Positions 8,388-17,290 of a stretch of 38,146 nt of DNA are shown piece after piece. Each line of letters opens with the position of its first letter. The stretch's first letter is position 1. This DNA is from Ferrimicrobium sp. (GTDB taxonomy: Bacteria; Actinomycetota; Acidimicrobiia; Acidimicrobiales; Acidimicrobiaceae): the NCBI GenBank assembly GCA_027365375.1, contig DAHXNM010000007.1, positions 1-38,146 on the forward strand. The letters are read 5' to 3'. A program made the translations under genes and the position numbers. The notes below the pieces were generated by a model. The model was not told the origin of the DNA. It made no database searches and saw only the letters and a program-made list of their open reading frames with translations.

Positions 8388-10052
8388 ATGGGTAATCGTC
8401 ATGATGAGAGCCGGTCGATCAGGGCCCCGAGAGGGACCGAGCTGAGCTGCCGTAGTTGGCTCACCGAGGCCCCGTATCGGATGATCCAAAACAACCTCGA
8501 CATCGAGGTAGCAGAGCATCCTGAAGATCTGGTGGTCTACGGCGGGATAGGGCGTGCAGCCAGGGATTGGGAGTCCTTCGATCGGATCCTCGCAACTTTG
8601 CGCACGCTAGCTGATGACGAGACGTTGCTGGTTCAGAGTGGAAAGCCGGTCGGGGTCTTCCCGACGCATCCAGATGCACCAAGGGTGCTTATCGCCAACT
8701 CGAATCTGGTTCCGCACTGGGCAACCTGGGAGCACTTCGATGAACTAGATGCCAAAGGCCTGATGATGTATGGCCAGATGACCGCGGGAAGTTGGATCTA
8801 TATCGGTTCACAAGGCATTGTGCAGGGAACCTACGAGACCTTTGTCGCCGCCGCCCAGACCCACTTTGGCGGTGATCCGTTTGGGCGTTGGATCTTGACC
8901 GCCGGCCTTGGTGGAATGGGGGGAGCACAGCCTTTGGCGGCGACGATGGCCGGCTTTTCGATGCTTGCCATCGAGTGTGATCCGAGCCGTATCGAGCTCA
9001 GAATTCAGACAGGATATTTAGAACATCGCGCGCTCTCACTCGAGGAGGCGATGGGTCTGCTCGATCAGGCGAGGCAGTCTGGCCGTCCCACCTCGATTGG
9101 ATTGCTTGGTAACGCAGCCGAGGTAATCGAGGAGATGGTGCACCGAAACATCACTCCTGACCTGGTGACCGATCAGACGAGTGCACATGATCCTCTGCGG
9201 GGATATCTCCCCGTTGGATACAGTCTTGAAGAGTGGCGCCAGGCGAGTGATCCCACTCGGCTCGTCGCGGACGCCAAACAGTCGATGGGGCGCCATGTTC
9301 AGGCGATGCTTGCGATGGCTGACCGTGGTGCGATCGCCTTTGACTATGGCAACAATATTCGCCAAGGTGCCTATGAAGCCGGCGTGGAGCGAGCCTTTGA
9401 GATCCCTGGGTTCGTACCTGCCTATATTCGCCCGCTCTTCTGCCGAGGTTACGGACCGTTTCGATGGGTGGCACTCTCTGGCGACCCAGAGGATATCTAC
9501 ACGACAGATGCCAAGGTCAAGGAGCTCGTCGACGACGATCCCCACCTCCATCACTGGCTTGATATGGCGAGGGAGCGTATCAAGTTTCAGGGGCTACCTG
9601 CACGAATCTGTTGGTTGGGATTGCGCGATCGGGCTCGAGTGGGGCGCGCCTTTAACGAGATGGTGGCGAGTGGAGAGCTGAGGGCGCCGATTGTTATAGG
9701 TCGCGACCACCTCGATACTGGTTCGGTTGCTAGTCCGAATCGTGAGACCGAGTCGATGCGTGATGGCTCCGATGCAGTGTCTGATTGGCCGTTGCTAAAC
9801 GCGATGCTCAACGTTGCCGGAGGAGCTACATGGGTATCTCTCCACCATGGCGGTGGCGTAGGGATGGGGTACTCACAACATGCCGGGCAGGTGATCGTGT
9901 GTGACGGCTCTGCCGAGGCGGATCGCCGACTCGCTCGAGTGCTTTTCAATGACCCCGGCACCGGCGTGATGCGCCATGCCGATGCTGGCTATCCAGAGGC
10001 CCTTGAAGAGGCTAAGCTCCGTGGGCTCAACCTTCCGTCGGTGCGAAACTAG
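8388..10052 (+). CDS. hutU: Urocanate hydratase (HutU)
   Basis: Urocanase adds water to urocanate to give 4-imidazolone-5-propionate, using tightly bound NAD as an electrophile. The 554-residue length matches the family. Visible hallmarks are VYGGIGRAARDWESF, QSGKPVGVFPTH, NSNLVPHWATWEHF, the NAD-binding TAGLGGMGGAQPLAATMAG, the cysteine-containing IRPLFCRGYGPFRWVALSGD and the C-terminal HHGGGVGMGYSQHAGQV. ATG 8388 is preferred to ATG 8370 because AGGAG lies about 5-9 nt upstream, inside the end of hutF. The stop codon abuts the hutI start directly. The enzyme that makes urocanate (HutH) is not encoded in the window. Confidence 0.96.
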   Translation: MGNRHDESRSIRAPRGTELSCRSWLTEAPYRMIQNNLDIEVAEHPEDLVVYGGIGRAARDWESFDRILATLRTLADDETLLVQSGKPVGVFPTHPDAPRVLIANSNLVPHWATWEHFDELDAKGLMMYGQMTAGSWIYIGSQGIVQGTYETFVAAAQTHFGGDPFGRWILTAGLGGMGGAQPLAATMAGFSMLAIECDPSRIELRIQTGYLEHRALSLEEAMGLLDQARQSGRPTSIGLLGNAAEVIEEMVHRNITPDLVTDQTSAHDPLRGYLPVGYSLEEWRQASDPTRLVADAKQSMGRHVQAMLAMADRGAIAFDYGNNIRQGAYEAGVERAFEIPGFVPAYIRPLFCRGYGPFRWVALSGDPEDIYTTDAKVKELVDDDPHLHHWLDMARERIKFQGLPARICWLGLRDRARVGRAFNEMVASGELRAPIVIGRDHLDTGSVASPNRETESMRDGSDAVSDWPLLNAMLNVAGGATWVSLHHGGGVGMGYSQHAGQVIVCDGSAEADRRLARVLFNDPGTGVMRHADAGYPEALEEAKLRGLNLPSVRN

Positions 10053-11255
10053 ATGAAGGAGCTCCTATTTGGGAACTGTTCGCTCGCGGACGTGGATGCA
10101 GATGGCGCACTTCGCTTTATAGCTGACGGACTGGTGCATGTCAGCGACGACAGGATTGTTTTTGCTGGTCCGCGGGCACAGGGCCAGCATCTCACCAAGC
10201 GGCTTGAGCTGCTTGACATGGACTCGATGCTCGTCACCCCAGGACTCATCGACTGTCACACCCATCTGATCTATGCCGGTGATCGCTTGGGCGATCTATT
10301 GGCCCAGCGTGATCCCGACGATCCGAGTCGTGATCGGTTTGAGTCGGGTGGGATCCTTGCGACTGTGGACGCCACGAATCGAGCGTCGCGAGCGTCGCTG
10401 GTCACGCTCGCCCAGAGCCGAATAGATCAGATGGCTGATCATGGGGTGACGACGGTGGAGGTGAAGTCGGGTTATGGCCTGTCGATGGAGGGCGAACGTC
10501 GTCTTCTTGAGATCGCTCGATCACTCTCGGGCTACCAAGGAGTCGAGGTTATAACCTCATTTCTAGGTGCTCATGCGCTGCCAACCGCCTATACATCTCG
10601 GCCGGCCGACTACATCGCGTTACTGACCAAGGAGGTGATGCCGACGTTGGCAGCCGAGGGTCTTATCGATATGGTGGACTGCTTCATCGATCCGGAGGGC
10701 TTCTCGGCCTCGATCGTTACCCCCTACCTTGAGCGTGCTAGAGAGCTTGGCCTCCCAGTTCGTGCTCATGTCGATCAGTTTGGCGCTGCTGGGGGAGGAG
10801 AGCTCGCACTCAGCTTTGGGGCACGCTCAATCGATCATATTGAACACCTTTCGAGCGCTGCCTTGGCGGCTGCTCGTGGATCTGGGACGGTGGCGGTCCT
10901 GCTTCCGTTCGCCTACCTCCATAAGAGTTTCACCACTATCCCGCCGGTTGTGGGTCTGAGGGACAACCAGGTGCCGATGGCGGTGGCGACCGATCTCAAT
11001 CCTGGCACCTCGCCAACGGCCAGCCTGTTGCTCGCGGCCTATCTTTCTGTCACGCTCTACGGATTGCGCCCGGTCGAGGCTTTTGCAGGCATCACCCGAC
11101 GTGCGGCCGAGGCACTTGGGCTTCGCGATCGTGGCTCACTTGACCAGGGCTGTCGGGCCGACCTTGTGGCATGGGAAGTGGACCACCCCTATGAGCTTGT
11201 AGCAAGCGTTTTTGACAGACGCGCTCACCGACTCGGCTCATCCTTGATGGGCTAA
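10053..11255 (+). CDS. hutI: Imidazolonepropionase (HutI)
   Basis: HutI opens the ring of 4-imidazolone-5-propionate to N-formimino-L-glutamate, the HutF substrate. The 400-residue amidohydrolase has the metal motif PGLIDCHTHLIYAGDR (His69, His71), VEVKSGYGLSMEGE, TSFLGAHALP, RAHVDQFGAAGG and VAVATDLNPGTSPTAS, all diagnostic of HutI. It begins at the base after the hutU stop, so it is fully coupled and last in the operon. No strong terminator was found in the 138 bp that follow. Confidence 0.96.
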   Translation: MKELLFGNCSLADVDADGALRFIADGLVHVSDDRIVFAGPRAQGQHLTKRLELLDMDSMLVTPGLIDCHTHLIYAGDRLGDLLAQRDPDDPSRDRFESGGILATVDATNRASRASLVTLAQSRIDQMADHGVTTVEVKSGYGLSMEGERRLLEIARSLSGYQGVEVITSFLGAHALPTAYTSRPADYIALLTKEVMPTLAAEGLIDMVDCFIDPEGFSASIVTPYLERARELGLPVRAHVDQFGAAGGGELALSFGARSIDHIEHLSSAALAAARGSGTVAVLLPFAYLHKSFTTIPPVVGLRDNQVPMAVATDLNPGTSPTASLLLAAYLSVTLYGLRPVEAFAGITRRAAEALGLRDRGSLDQGCRADLVAWEVDHPYELVASVFDRRAHRLGSSLMG

Positions 11256-11393
11256 CACGATCACGGTGGGTTTTGGCCTCTTCATGAGAAGTTTGAGAGA
11301 CCGCCTTGCTAGTCGGTGATCGTCGAAGGAACGAGAAAGCAAGTAGGCTAGCTAGTCAGTTGTAACGTTGACCCCCCTCTAGGAGTACTCTAT

Positions 11394-12236
11394 ATGCCAA
11401 CTAACACTACCAGACGAAGTCGAGGACCGTTGGCGGTTGGACTTGTGGTGGTCGTGATCGTCGCTATCGTCGTGACCTTCCTGGTGACTCGTAAGTCGAA
11501 CCAGTCGGCATCGACGCCTACATCGGCAGCACTAGGTTCGCCAGTGCCAAAGAACGTGCTAGCTAGAGCGACGAGCATTCCCGAGAGTGTGCTAAAGACG
11601 GTTGGTGTCGATCCTGCGCTCGTAGCCTCCCCGCAGGCTATCAAGGGAGGCAAACCACTTGCATTGAACGGCAAACCGGAGCTTCTCTATGTAGGAGCGG
11701 AGTTCTGTCCCTACTGCGCAGCCGAACGCTGGGCGCTAGTAGGTGCACTCTCGAAGTTTGGAAGCTTTAAGGGATTGGAGCTGATGGAGTCGAGCAGCAC
11801 GGATATCTACCCCAATACCAACACCTTCTCCTTCCTGCATGCGAGCTATAGCTCGCCCTATCTCTCGTTGGTCACCCGCGAGATCGAGACCCGAACTCAT
11901 GCCCCCCTACAGACCTTGACCACCAAGGAGAATGATCTTCTCAACCTCTATGACGTGCCTCCGTACGTTCCATCTACCCAGTACAGTGGTTCAATTCCCT
12001 TTGTTGACTTCGCGAACAAGTTTGTGATAGATGGGGCGAGCTACTCGCCGAAGATCCTTGCTGGTTTGAACTGGCAGACCATCGCCGCTACGCTTTCTGA
12101 CCCGACTTCGCCGGTGGCAAAGTCTATTGGTGGCACAGTAAACGAGATCACCGCCGCTGTGTGCGTGATGACACATAACAAACCAGGATCTGTATGCAAG
12201 ACGTCACTCATTCAGGGACTCCAGAAGAAGTTGTAG
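11394..12236 (+). CDS. DUF929 membrane-anchored thioredoxin-fold protein
   Basis: A 280-residue protein with one N-terminal membrane helix (about residues 12-32) and an external domain with LLYVGAEFCPYCAAERWA, where C105-P-Y-C108 is a thioredoxin/DsbA-like active site. The layout matches the DUF929 family of archaea and acidophilic bacteria. A second cysteine pair near the C-terminus (AVCVMTHNKPGSVCKT) may form a structural disulfide. It overlaps the following VKOR gene by 43 bp, so the two probably act together: this protein oxidises substrates and VKOR re-oxidises it. AGGAG lies 8 nt before the ATG. The exact redox direction is inference. Confidence 0.85.
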   Translation: MPTNTTRRSRGPLAVGLVVVVIVAIVVTFLVTRKSNQSASTPTSAALGSPVPKNVLARATSIPESVLKTVGVDPALVASPQAIKGGKPLALNGKPELLYVGAEFCPYCAAERWALVGALSKFGSFKGLELMESSSTDIYPNTNTFSFLHASYSSPYLSLVTREIETRTHAPLQTLTTKENDLLNLYDVPPYVPSTQYSGSIPFVDFANKFVIDGASYSPKILAGLNWQTIAATLSDPTSPVAKSIGGTVNEITAAVCVMTHNKPGSVCKTSLIQGLQKKL

Positions 12237-12694
12237 CCGGTTACCCCGCGTGGGTGATCTGGCTGGTTCGCCTCCTTGCACTCGGCGCCCTTGGTGTCGC
12301 GATTTATCTGACCATCGCTCACTATGACACCAAGGTCGCCTTGCTGTGTCCAAACAACTCAACGATCAACTGCCAGGAGGTCACCACCTCGCCGCAGTCG
12401 GTGATCTTCGGGATCCCTGTCGCTGTCCTTGGTCTCGCTTATTACATCGTCGTCTCGATTCTCGCCTGGTGGCCAAGGGCCAAGACGAGCGCTGGCTTTG
12501 AGATGCTTCGCTTGATAGTCGCCCTCGGAGGCGTGGGTTTCATTCTCTACCTGGTCTATGCGGAGATTGTCGATATTGGAGCTATCTGTCTCTGGTGCAC
12601 GAGCGTCCACGTCCTCACAGTGCTCATCTTCTTGGTCTTACTCTACGCCTGGATGACCTACCGGGACCGTCTGGATACAACTACTAGGTCCTGA
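12194..12694 (+). CDS. VKOR-family quinone-linked disulfide oxidoreductase
   Basis: A 166-residue polytopic membrane protein with four or five hydrophobic segments. The loop cysteines (C52 and C60, in LLCPNNSTINC) and the membrane-side C132-L-W-C135 are the four essential cysteines of vitamin K epoxide reductase homologues, which pass electrons from DsbA-like proteins to quinone. The pocket residues around VIFGIPVAVLGLAYY are also typical. The start at 12194 lies within the upstream DUF929 gene. It replaces DsbB, which is usual in actinobacteria. Confidence 0.92.
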   Translation: MQDVTHSGTPEEVVAGYPAWVIWLVRLLALGALGVAIYLTIAHYDTKVALLCPNNSTINCQEVTTSPQSVIFGIPVAVLGLAYYIVVSILAWWPRAKTSAGFEMLRLIVALGGVGFILYLVYAEIVDIGAICLWCTSVHVLTVLIFLVLLYAWMTYRDRLDTTTRS

Positions 12695-12799
12695 GAACTA
12701 CATCCGCCTAGGTTGGTGAGTCGAAGCCAGAACCAGCATCCTCTATGGGTGTAGGTGCCGACGTGTTAGATAGGGACGGCAGGAGGCCGGGCGAGGATT

Positions 12800-14758
12800 C
12801 TACTTCTCATGTATGAATGGTTCCGTCGCTCCAGCCGAGCCCGGAGCACCACTAACCTGCTGACGGTCTCCTGTGAGATCGTCAACTACTAGTACTACCC
12901 GTGCAATGACCACTCGTGGTTCGTAAGTAAAGGCTGAGCTGAGCACCAGATTGAGCTGATTGTGAAGCAGTCGATGGCGTAACTTGTGTGGCTCTAGCAC
13001 TGGTATCAAGAGTATGATCCGGTCGTAGTCGAGCAGCTTGTTAGCGATGAAGTCTCTTACCGGTTGAGTAATCGATTGGTAGTCGGTGTCGATCAATTCG
13101 AGTCCGATTCCTGGATCCCACTCGTTCCACTGTTGTTGTAGCTCACTCGCTACTGCATGTTGGTCGGGAAGCACGACACGGATAGCGATCTGATTGTGTG
13201 CCAGCTCTTTGGCGGTGCTGAGTGCCGTTGCCGTCAGTCGTGAGACGTTGGTAACTGGAATCACCACCAGCAGAGACTCGTCTTGGCCCACGGTCGGTTT
13301 GGTGTCCAGCCCGAGTGTACGTTGAACACGCTGATAGTAGGAGTGAATTCGTCGGAAGAGCAGGATAAGAAGTGGAATCACGACTATTACGATCCAGGCA
13401 CCCTCAATGAACTTGGTAGCGATGAAGATGACGGTAGCAAGGGCAGTCAGGACCGCCCCAACTCCGTTGAGCGCCGCCCTGAGTTGCCAGCGCGGTGGCT
13501 TCGCACGATGCCAGTGGACCACCATCCCGGTCTGGGCGATTGTGAAGCCGGTGAAGACGCCGATAGCAAACATCGGAATGAGCGTGTTGGTGTTACCGTT
13601 GACCCCAATAAGAAGTAGTGCAGATAGTACCGCCAGCACGATGATTCCTCTGGCGAGCACCATGCGATCGCTGCGTAGCGTGAGGAAGTGGGGTAGGTAG
13701 TCATCTTGTGCGAGAAGTCCTGCGAGGAGGGGCAGCCCTCCAAAGGACGTATTCGCGGCTAGGGCGAGTTCGAGGACGACGGCGAGGGCGATGATGTAGT
13801 AGAGGACTCCGTGGCCGATGGCGATGACCATAATCTGGTTGAGAACGGTGTTGTTCGTCCTTGGGCCGATATGAAAATGTCCAGCGAGTATCGCGAGACC
13901 TATCAGCATGATTCCAAGGATGACGCCGAGGAGAAGTTCAGTTCGCTTTGCGTGGCGTACTCGAGGTTCGCGAAAGGTCGGAACTCCATTGGCAATCGCC
14001 TCCACCCCAGTGAGTGCGCTGCAGCCAGAGGAGAAGGCCTTCAGGATGAGCAGGATCGAGATAGCCTCGATGGGGTGCAACGAGACCAACGACACTCCTT
14101 GGGCGTGGGCGTGTGGGGCGAGTGGGTGGATGATGCCAAAGAAGATGACGAGAAAAAGGCCAAGAACGAAGACCGCGGTTGGTAGGAAGAACGCGCGTGC
14201 AGCATCACCGAGGCCGCGCAGGTTGAGCAGAGTGACTACGAGCAGTATGGCGATGCAGAGCGGAACTGTTAAAGAGGAGAGCGTCGGGAATGCGGAGACG
14301 AGAGCTTCGACCCCAGCCGATACCGAGACCGCCACGGTAAGCGTGTAGTCGACGATTAGGGAGGCTCCAGCGAGCAAGGAGATACCACGACCGAGGTTTG
14401 CCTTCGATACTGCGTAGCAGCCTCCCCCTTCGGGGTATCCGTCGATGACTTGGCGGTAAGAGATGATCAGGATGGCGAGCAACACGACGATGGCGATGGT
14501 GATTGGCAGGACGAGGTGTAGAGCTCCTAGACCTGCGGTCGCGAGAACTACCATGATGGCTTCGGGTCCGTAGGCGACCGAGGTGAGCGCATCCAGAGAC
14601 AGCGCCGGCAGTCCTGAAAACGTGGAGATCTCCTCGGACTTCATCTCAGTCGAACGCAGCGGCTTTCCGATCACGAGCCTGAAGGCGCTACTTGCCAGTC
14701 CCCCTCGTTCCCGATGACTGTTCGCAGGAGGAACAGGGGACGGAGTTGTCTCAGACAT
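12800..14758 (-). CDS. KimA/YdaO-like APC-superfamily permease with cytoplasmic C-terminal domain
   Basis: A 652-residue transporter with about 12 membrane helices and a soluble C-terminal domain (from about residue 495, ESLLVVIPVTNVSRLT). The N-terminal block KPLRSTEMKSEEISTFSGLPALSLDALTSVAYGPEAI and the following YPEGGGCYAVSKANLG resemble KimA, a potassium-proton symporter that binds c-di-AMP in Bacillus; other relatives are annotated as amino-acid permeases. Potassium is my preferred substrate, but this is by family only. I looked upstream for a c-di-AMP (ydaO) riboswitch and saw none. It converges on the VKOR gene and sits downstream of whiB on the same strand, 189 bp apart. Confidence 0.85.
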   Translation of the reverse strand: MSETTPSPVPPANSHRERGGLASSAFRLVIGKPLRSTEMKSEEISTFSGLPALSLDALTSVAYGPEAIMVVLATAGLGALHLVLPITIAIVVLLAILIISYRQVIDGYPEGGGCYAVSKANLGRGISLLAGASLIVDYTLTVAVSVSAGVEALVSAFPTLSSLTVPLCIAILLVVTLLNLRGLGDAARAFFLPTAVFVLGLFLVIFFGIIHPLAPHAHAQGVSLVSLHPIEAISILLILKAFSSGCSALTGVEAIANGVPTFREPRVRHAKRTELLLGVILGIMLIGLAILAGHFHIGPRTNNTVLNQIMVIAIGHGVLYYIIALAVVLELALAANTSFGGLPLLAGLLAQDDYLPHFLTLRSDRMVLARGIIVLAVLSALLLIGVNGNTNTLIPMFAIGVFTGFTIAQTGMVVHWHRAKPPRWQLRAALNGVGAVLTALATVIFIATKFIEGAWIVIVVIPLLILLFRRIHSYYQRVQRTLGLDTKPTVGQDESLLVVIPVTNVSRLTATALSTAKELAHNQIAIRVVLPDQHAVASELQQQWNEWDPGIGLELIDTDYQSITQPVRDFIANKLLDYDRIILLIPVLEPHKLRHRLLHNQLNLVLSSAFTYEPRVVIARVVLVVDDLTGDRQQVSGAPGSAGATEPFIHEK

Positions 14759-14947
14759 ACCGAGATCCTAGCCCATCGGTTGCATGGTCTAGGTTGGTTG
14801 CCAGCGGAGACAACACTCATGTGATTCGGAGTTGTTCATCTCAACGTCTTGACGCGAGGTCAGAATACACACGCTTTGGAGCACCACCTTGGTGAACATC
14901 GGTGCGCCGATGCCTGTAACGGAGATGTAAGCCGAGCCCTGGTCTTG

Positions 14948-15220
14948 CTAAACCACTACCCGGATGTGACGACGCGCACGAACCATAGCTTTGCGCTCGA
15001 GCTCGTTGCGGCCACCCCAAATACCACGAGACTCACCTTTGGTAAGCGCCCAGTTCAGACAATCTTGTTGAACTGAGCAGCCGCGGCAGACGCGTTTGGC
15101 CTGGTTTTCACGAAGCCTACGCTCTCCTGGTGACTCGCCTCTTGGCTCATCGGGTGGGAAGAAGAGATTCAACCCCCAACCTCGACATGCAGCCAGATCC
15201 CTCCAGTTTTCGCCTGTCAT
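14948..15220 (-). CDS. WhiB-family iron-sulfur transcription factor
   Basis: A 90-residue WhiB protein with the four cluster cysteines C12, C45, C48 and C54 (CxxCxxxxxC block VCRGCSVQQDC), the turn motif GIWGG and a basic C-terminal tail. WhiB proteins carry a 4Fe-4S cluster sensitive to oxygen or nitric oxide and act with sigma factors; they are found almost only in actinobacteria and their phages. The ATG at 15220 is chosen because GGGGGGA lies about 4 nt upstream; the frame extends to 15274 without a better site. Divergent orientation to two ArsA ATPases matches the mycobacterial whiB4 locus, so it may be the WhiB4 counterpart. Confidence 0.92.
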   Translation of the reverse strand: MTGENWRDLAACRGWGLNLFFPPDEPRGESPGERRLRENQAKRVCRGCSVQQDCLNWALTKGESRGIWGGRNELERKAMVRARRHIRVVV

Positions 15221-15348
15221 GTTTCCCCCCATGGATAGCGAACCGCCGTTGTTTGCGGCTGTTCCGATCAGCATAGAAGCTCAGTGAGGTAAAAGTCAAG
15301 CTGTGCGACTGTTCATTTTTGGAGCCGATCGCGCCTAGGGTGAAAAGG

Positions 15349-16209
15349 GTGCAGACATCGAAGGCTCGTATCATACTTTCAGAGCTGGTAGGAGATCCGC
15401 GGCTGGTGCTCGTGACTGGTAAGGGTGGCGTGGGCAAGTCGAGCATCGCTCGTTTGATCGCATTGATCGCGCAGGCTGGAGGACTCAAGCCGTTGCTGAT
15501 ACTCTTTGACGAGTTTGGAGGGGAGTCAGACGGTATTGAACAGGTAATCTTGCTTCCTGATGCCGTGATGCTCGAGTATCTCGAGACACATGGTTTCGGT
15601 CCGCTAGCGCAGCGGCTATTGAAGTCTGGCGTCATCGACGCGGTCTCGACGGCGATCCCGGGTATTCGCGACCTTCTTGTACTGGGCAAGATCAAGCAGC
15701 TCGTGAACTCTGGTATCTACGATCTCGTACTGGTGGACGCACCTGCTTCGGGGCATCTACTCTCGTTACTCTCGTCACCTGACGGTCTTGGCGCGATCGC
15801 GACTGATGGGCCAATAGCTTCACAGAGCGCCGACGTGATTACCCTCCTGCGCGACAAGGAGCTGACCGGTGTGGTCTTGGTCACCCTACCAGAGGAGACT
15901 CCGGTGCAGGAGACGAGCGAGGTGTATAACCATCTGACGACGCTGTTGGCGACGAATGTATTGTCTTGCGTGGTGAATCGTATGCCAGCGATGGTGGACC
16001 GACGCGATGACCTGGCGCCAGGATCGGCCGAGGATCGAGCTAACCACTATCTAGCTGCGCGTTCCAATTTCGCGAGCCAGCAGGCGAAGACGGTTCGTGA
16101 TCTGCTCCCAGTCCCCACTTTTGAGCTTCCCTATGTCGATGACGCTACCCAGCCCACTAGAGCGGCCTTTGCCCTATTCGATCAGCTCGACGAGTGGGGG
16201 TTTCGCTGA
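15349..16209 (+). CDS. ArsA/GET3-type ATPase, first of a pair
   Basis: A P-loop ATPase of about 286 residues with LVTGKGGVGKSS (deviant Walker A with the signature lysine), a switch aspartate in LVLVDAPASGH and an ArsA-like domain. It is followed without a gap by a second ArsA paralogue. In Mycobacterium the corresponding pair beside whiB4 (Rv3679-Rv3680) forms a complex linked to stress tolerance; the same partnership is inferred here. The start is uncertain: GTG 15349 has TAGGG 8 nt upstream, while the longest frame begins at TTG 15319 without a ribosome site. No arsenic genes are near, so arsenite transport is unlikely. Confidence 0.85.
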   Translation: MQTSKARIILSELVGDPRLVLVTGKGGVGKSSIARLIALIAQAGGLKPLLILFDEFGGESDGIEQVILLPDAVMLEYLETHGFGPLAQRLLKSGVIDAVSTAIPGIRDLLVLGKIKQLVNSGIYDLVLVDAPASGHLLSLLSSPDGLGAIATDGPIASQSADVITLLRDKELTGVVLVTLPEETPVQETSEVYNHLTTLLATNVLSCVVNRMPAMVDRRDDLAPGSAEDRANHYLAARSNFASQQAKTVRDLLPVPTFELPYVDDATQPTRAAFALFDQLDEWGFR

Positions 16210-17279
16210 TGGATCTCCTTGAGGCCATTGGAGCCAAGGAGACGATTGTCTGCATCGGGCCTGGAGGTGTCGGCAAGACCACTAGCGCAGCTGCCGCTGG
16301 TCTATTGCTCGCACAAAACGGGCGTAAGGTCTGCGTCTTGACGATCGATCCGGCCCGTCGCCTCGCCTCCGCTCTCGGTCTCGATCAGGTAGGTAATGAG
16401 CCGGTGCTGGCGAGCGAGGAGATGCCGAACTACTGGGTGGCGATGCTCGACCCCAAACAGACTTTCGATGCGATGATCGCTCGTTACTCTTCTTCGAAGG
16501 CCCAAGAGCAGGAGATCGTTGACAACCCTGTCTATCGCAATTTGGTTACCCGACTATCTGGTACCCAGGAGTACATGGCTTTTGAGCGCCTCTGGGAGCT
16601 TAGGGAGAGTCAACGATTTGACATCATTGTCGTTGACACTCCGCCGGCCCAAGCGGCGATCGACTTCCTGCATGCGCCAAGTCGGCTCGCTGGGTTCTTG
16701 GATAATCGTGTGTTCAAGTTCATGCTTAAACCTCCTCCAATCTATCTTCGACCGATTGCGATGGCTACCCGTGGCCTGGTTAAACAGATAGCTAACGTAG
16801 TAGGAGCTGACGTGGTTAACGATACCATGGACTTCTTCCAGGCGTTTTCGGGTATTGAGGATGGTTTTCGTGAACGGGCACTTATGACGAGTGAGTTGCT
16901 CGCCTCCGAGGCGACCAGCTATCTCTTGGTCTCGTCACCAGCTCCAGATGCACTGGCATCGGGGAGTCGCATGGTGGAGTTACTCAAGGGGATCGGACAC
17001 CAAGTCGATAGTGTGCTGATCAACCGAGTGACGCCGACCTACGCCCTGGATCCACGCGATGTTGGAGCACCGGCGCAAGCACGTGCCGATCTTGATCGCC
17101 TTGTGTGGATGCGTGCTCACGAACAGGCGGTGATTGACGAATGGGGAAGAGGCCTATCCCTGCAGGGGTGGTATCTGCTAGAGGACCTGGCCAGTGATGT
17201 GTCGAGCCTCTCCGTGTTGAGTGAGGTCGCCGAGGCGATGCAGCGGTGTGCTTTGGTTCCATTCCGGGAGGTAGAGTAG
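16209..17279 (+). CDS. ArsA/GET3-type ATPase, second of a pair
   Basis: A 356-residue P-loop ATPase with CIGPGGVGKTTSAAAAG (Walker A), LTIDPARRLASALG, and VVDTPPAQAAIDFLHAP (switch region), all classic for the ArsA family. The start codon overlaps the upstream stop (TGATG), so the two ATPases should be made in equal amounts and probably form a heteromer. It is longer than its partner, as Rv3680 is longer than Rv3679. The response-regulator gene follows after 11 bp. Confidence 0.9.
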   Translation: MDLLEAIGAKETIVCIGPGGVGKTTSAAAAGLLLAQNGRKVCVLTIDPARRLASALGLDQVGNEPVLASEEMPNYWVAMLDPKQTFDAMIARYSSSKAQEQEIVDNPVYRNLVTRLSGTQEYMAFERLWELRESQRFDIIVVDTPPAQAAIDFLHAPSRLAGFLDNRVFKFMLKPPPIYLRPIAMATRGLVKQIANVVGADVVNDTMDFFQAFSGIEDGFRERALMTSELLASEATSYLLVSSPAPDALASGSRMVELLKGIGHQVDSVLINRVTPTYALDPRDVGAPAQARADLDRLVWMRAHEQAVIDEWGRGLSLQGWYLLEDLASDVSSLSVLSEVAEAMQRCALVPFREVE

Positions 17280-17290
17280 GATAATCATCT

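Noticed and set aside
14759..14947. Possible c-di-AMP (ydaO) riboswitch upstream of the KimA-like gene
   Set aside because: The conserved ydaO sequence blocks could not be found in this interval.
15319..17279. Arsenite-export ATPase role for the ArsA pair
   Set aside because: No ArsB, ArsR or ArsC is present, and the neighbourhood matches the whiB4-linked ATPase pair of mycobacteria.
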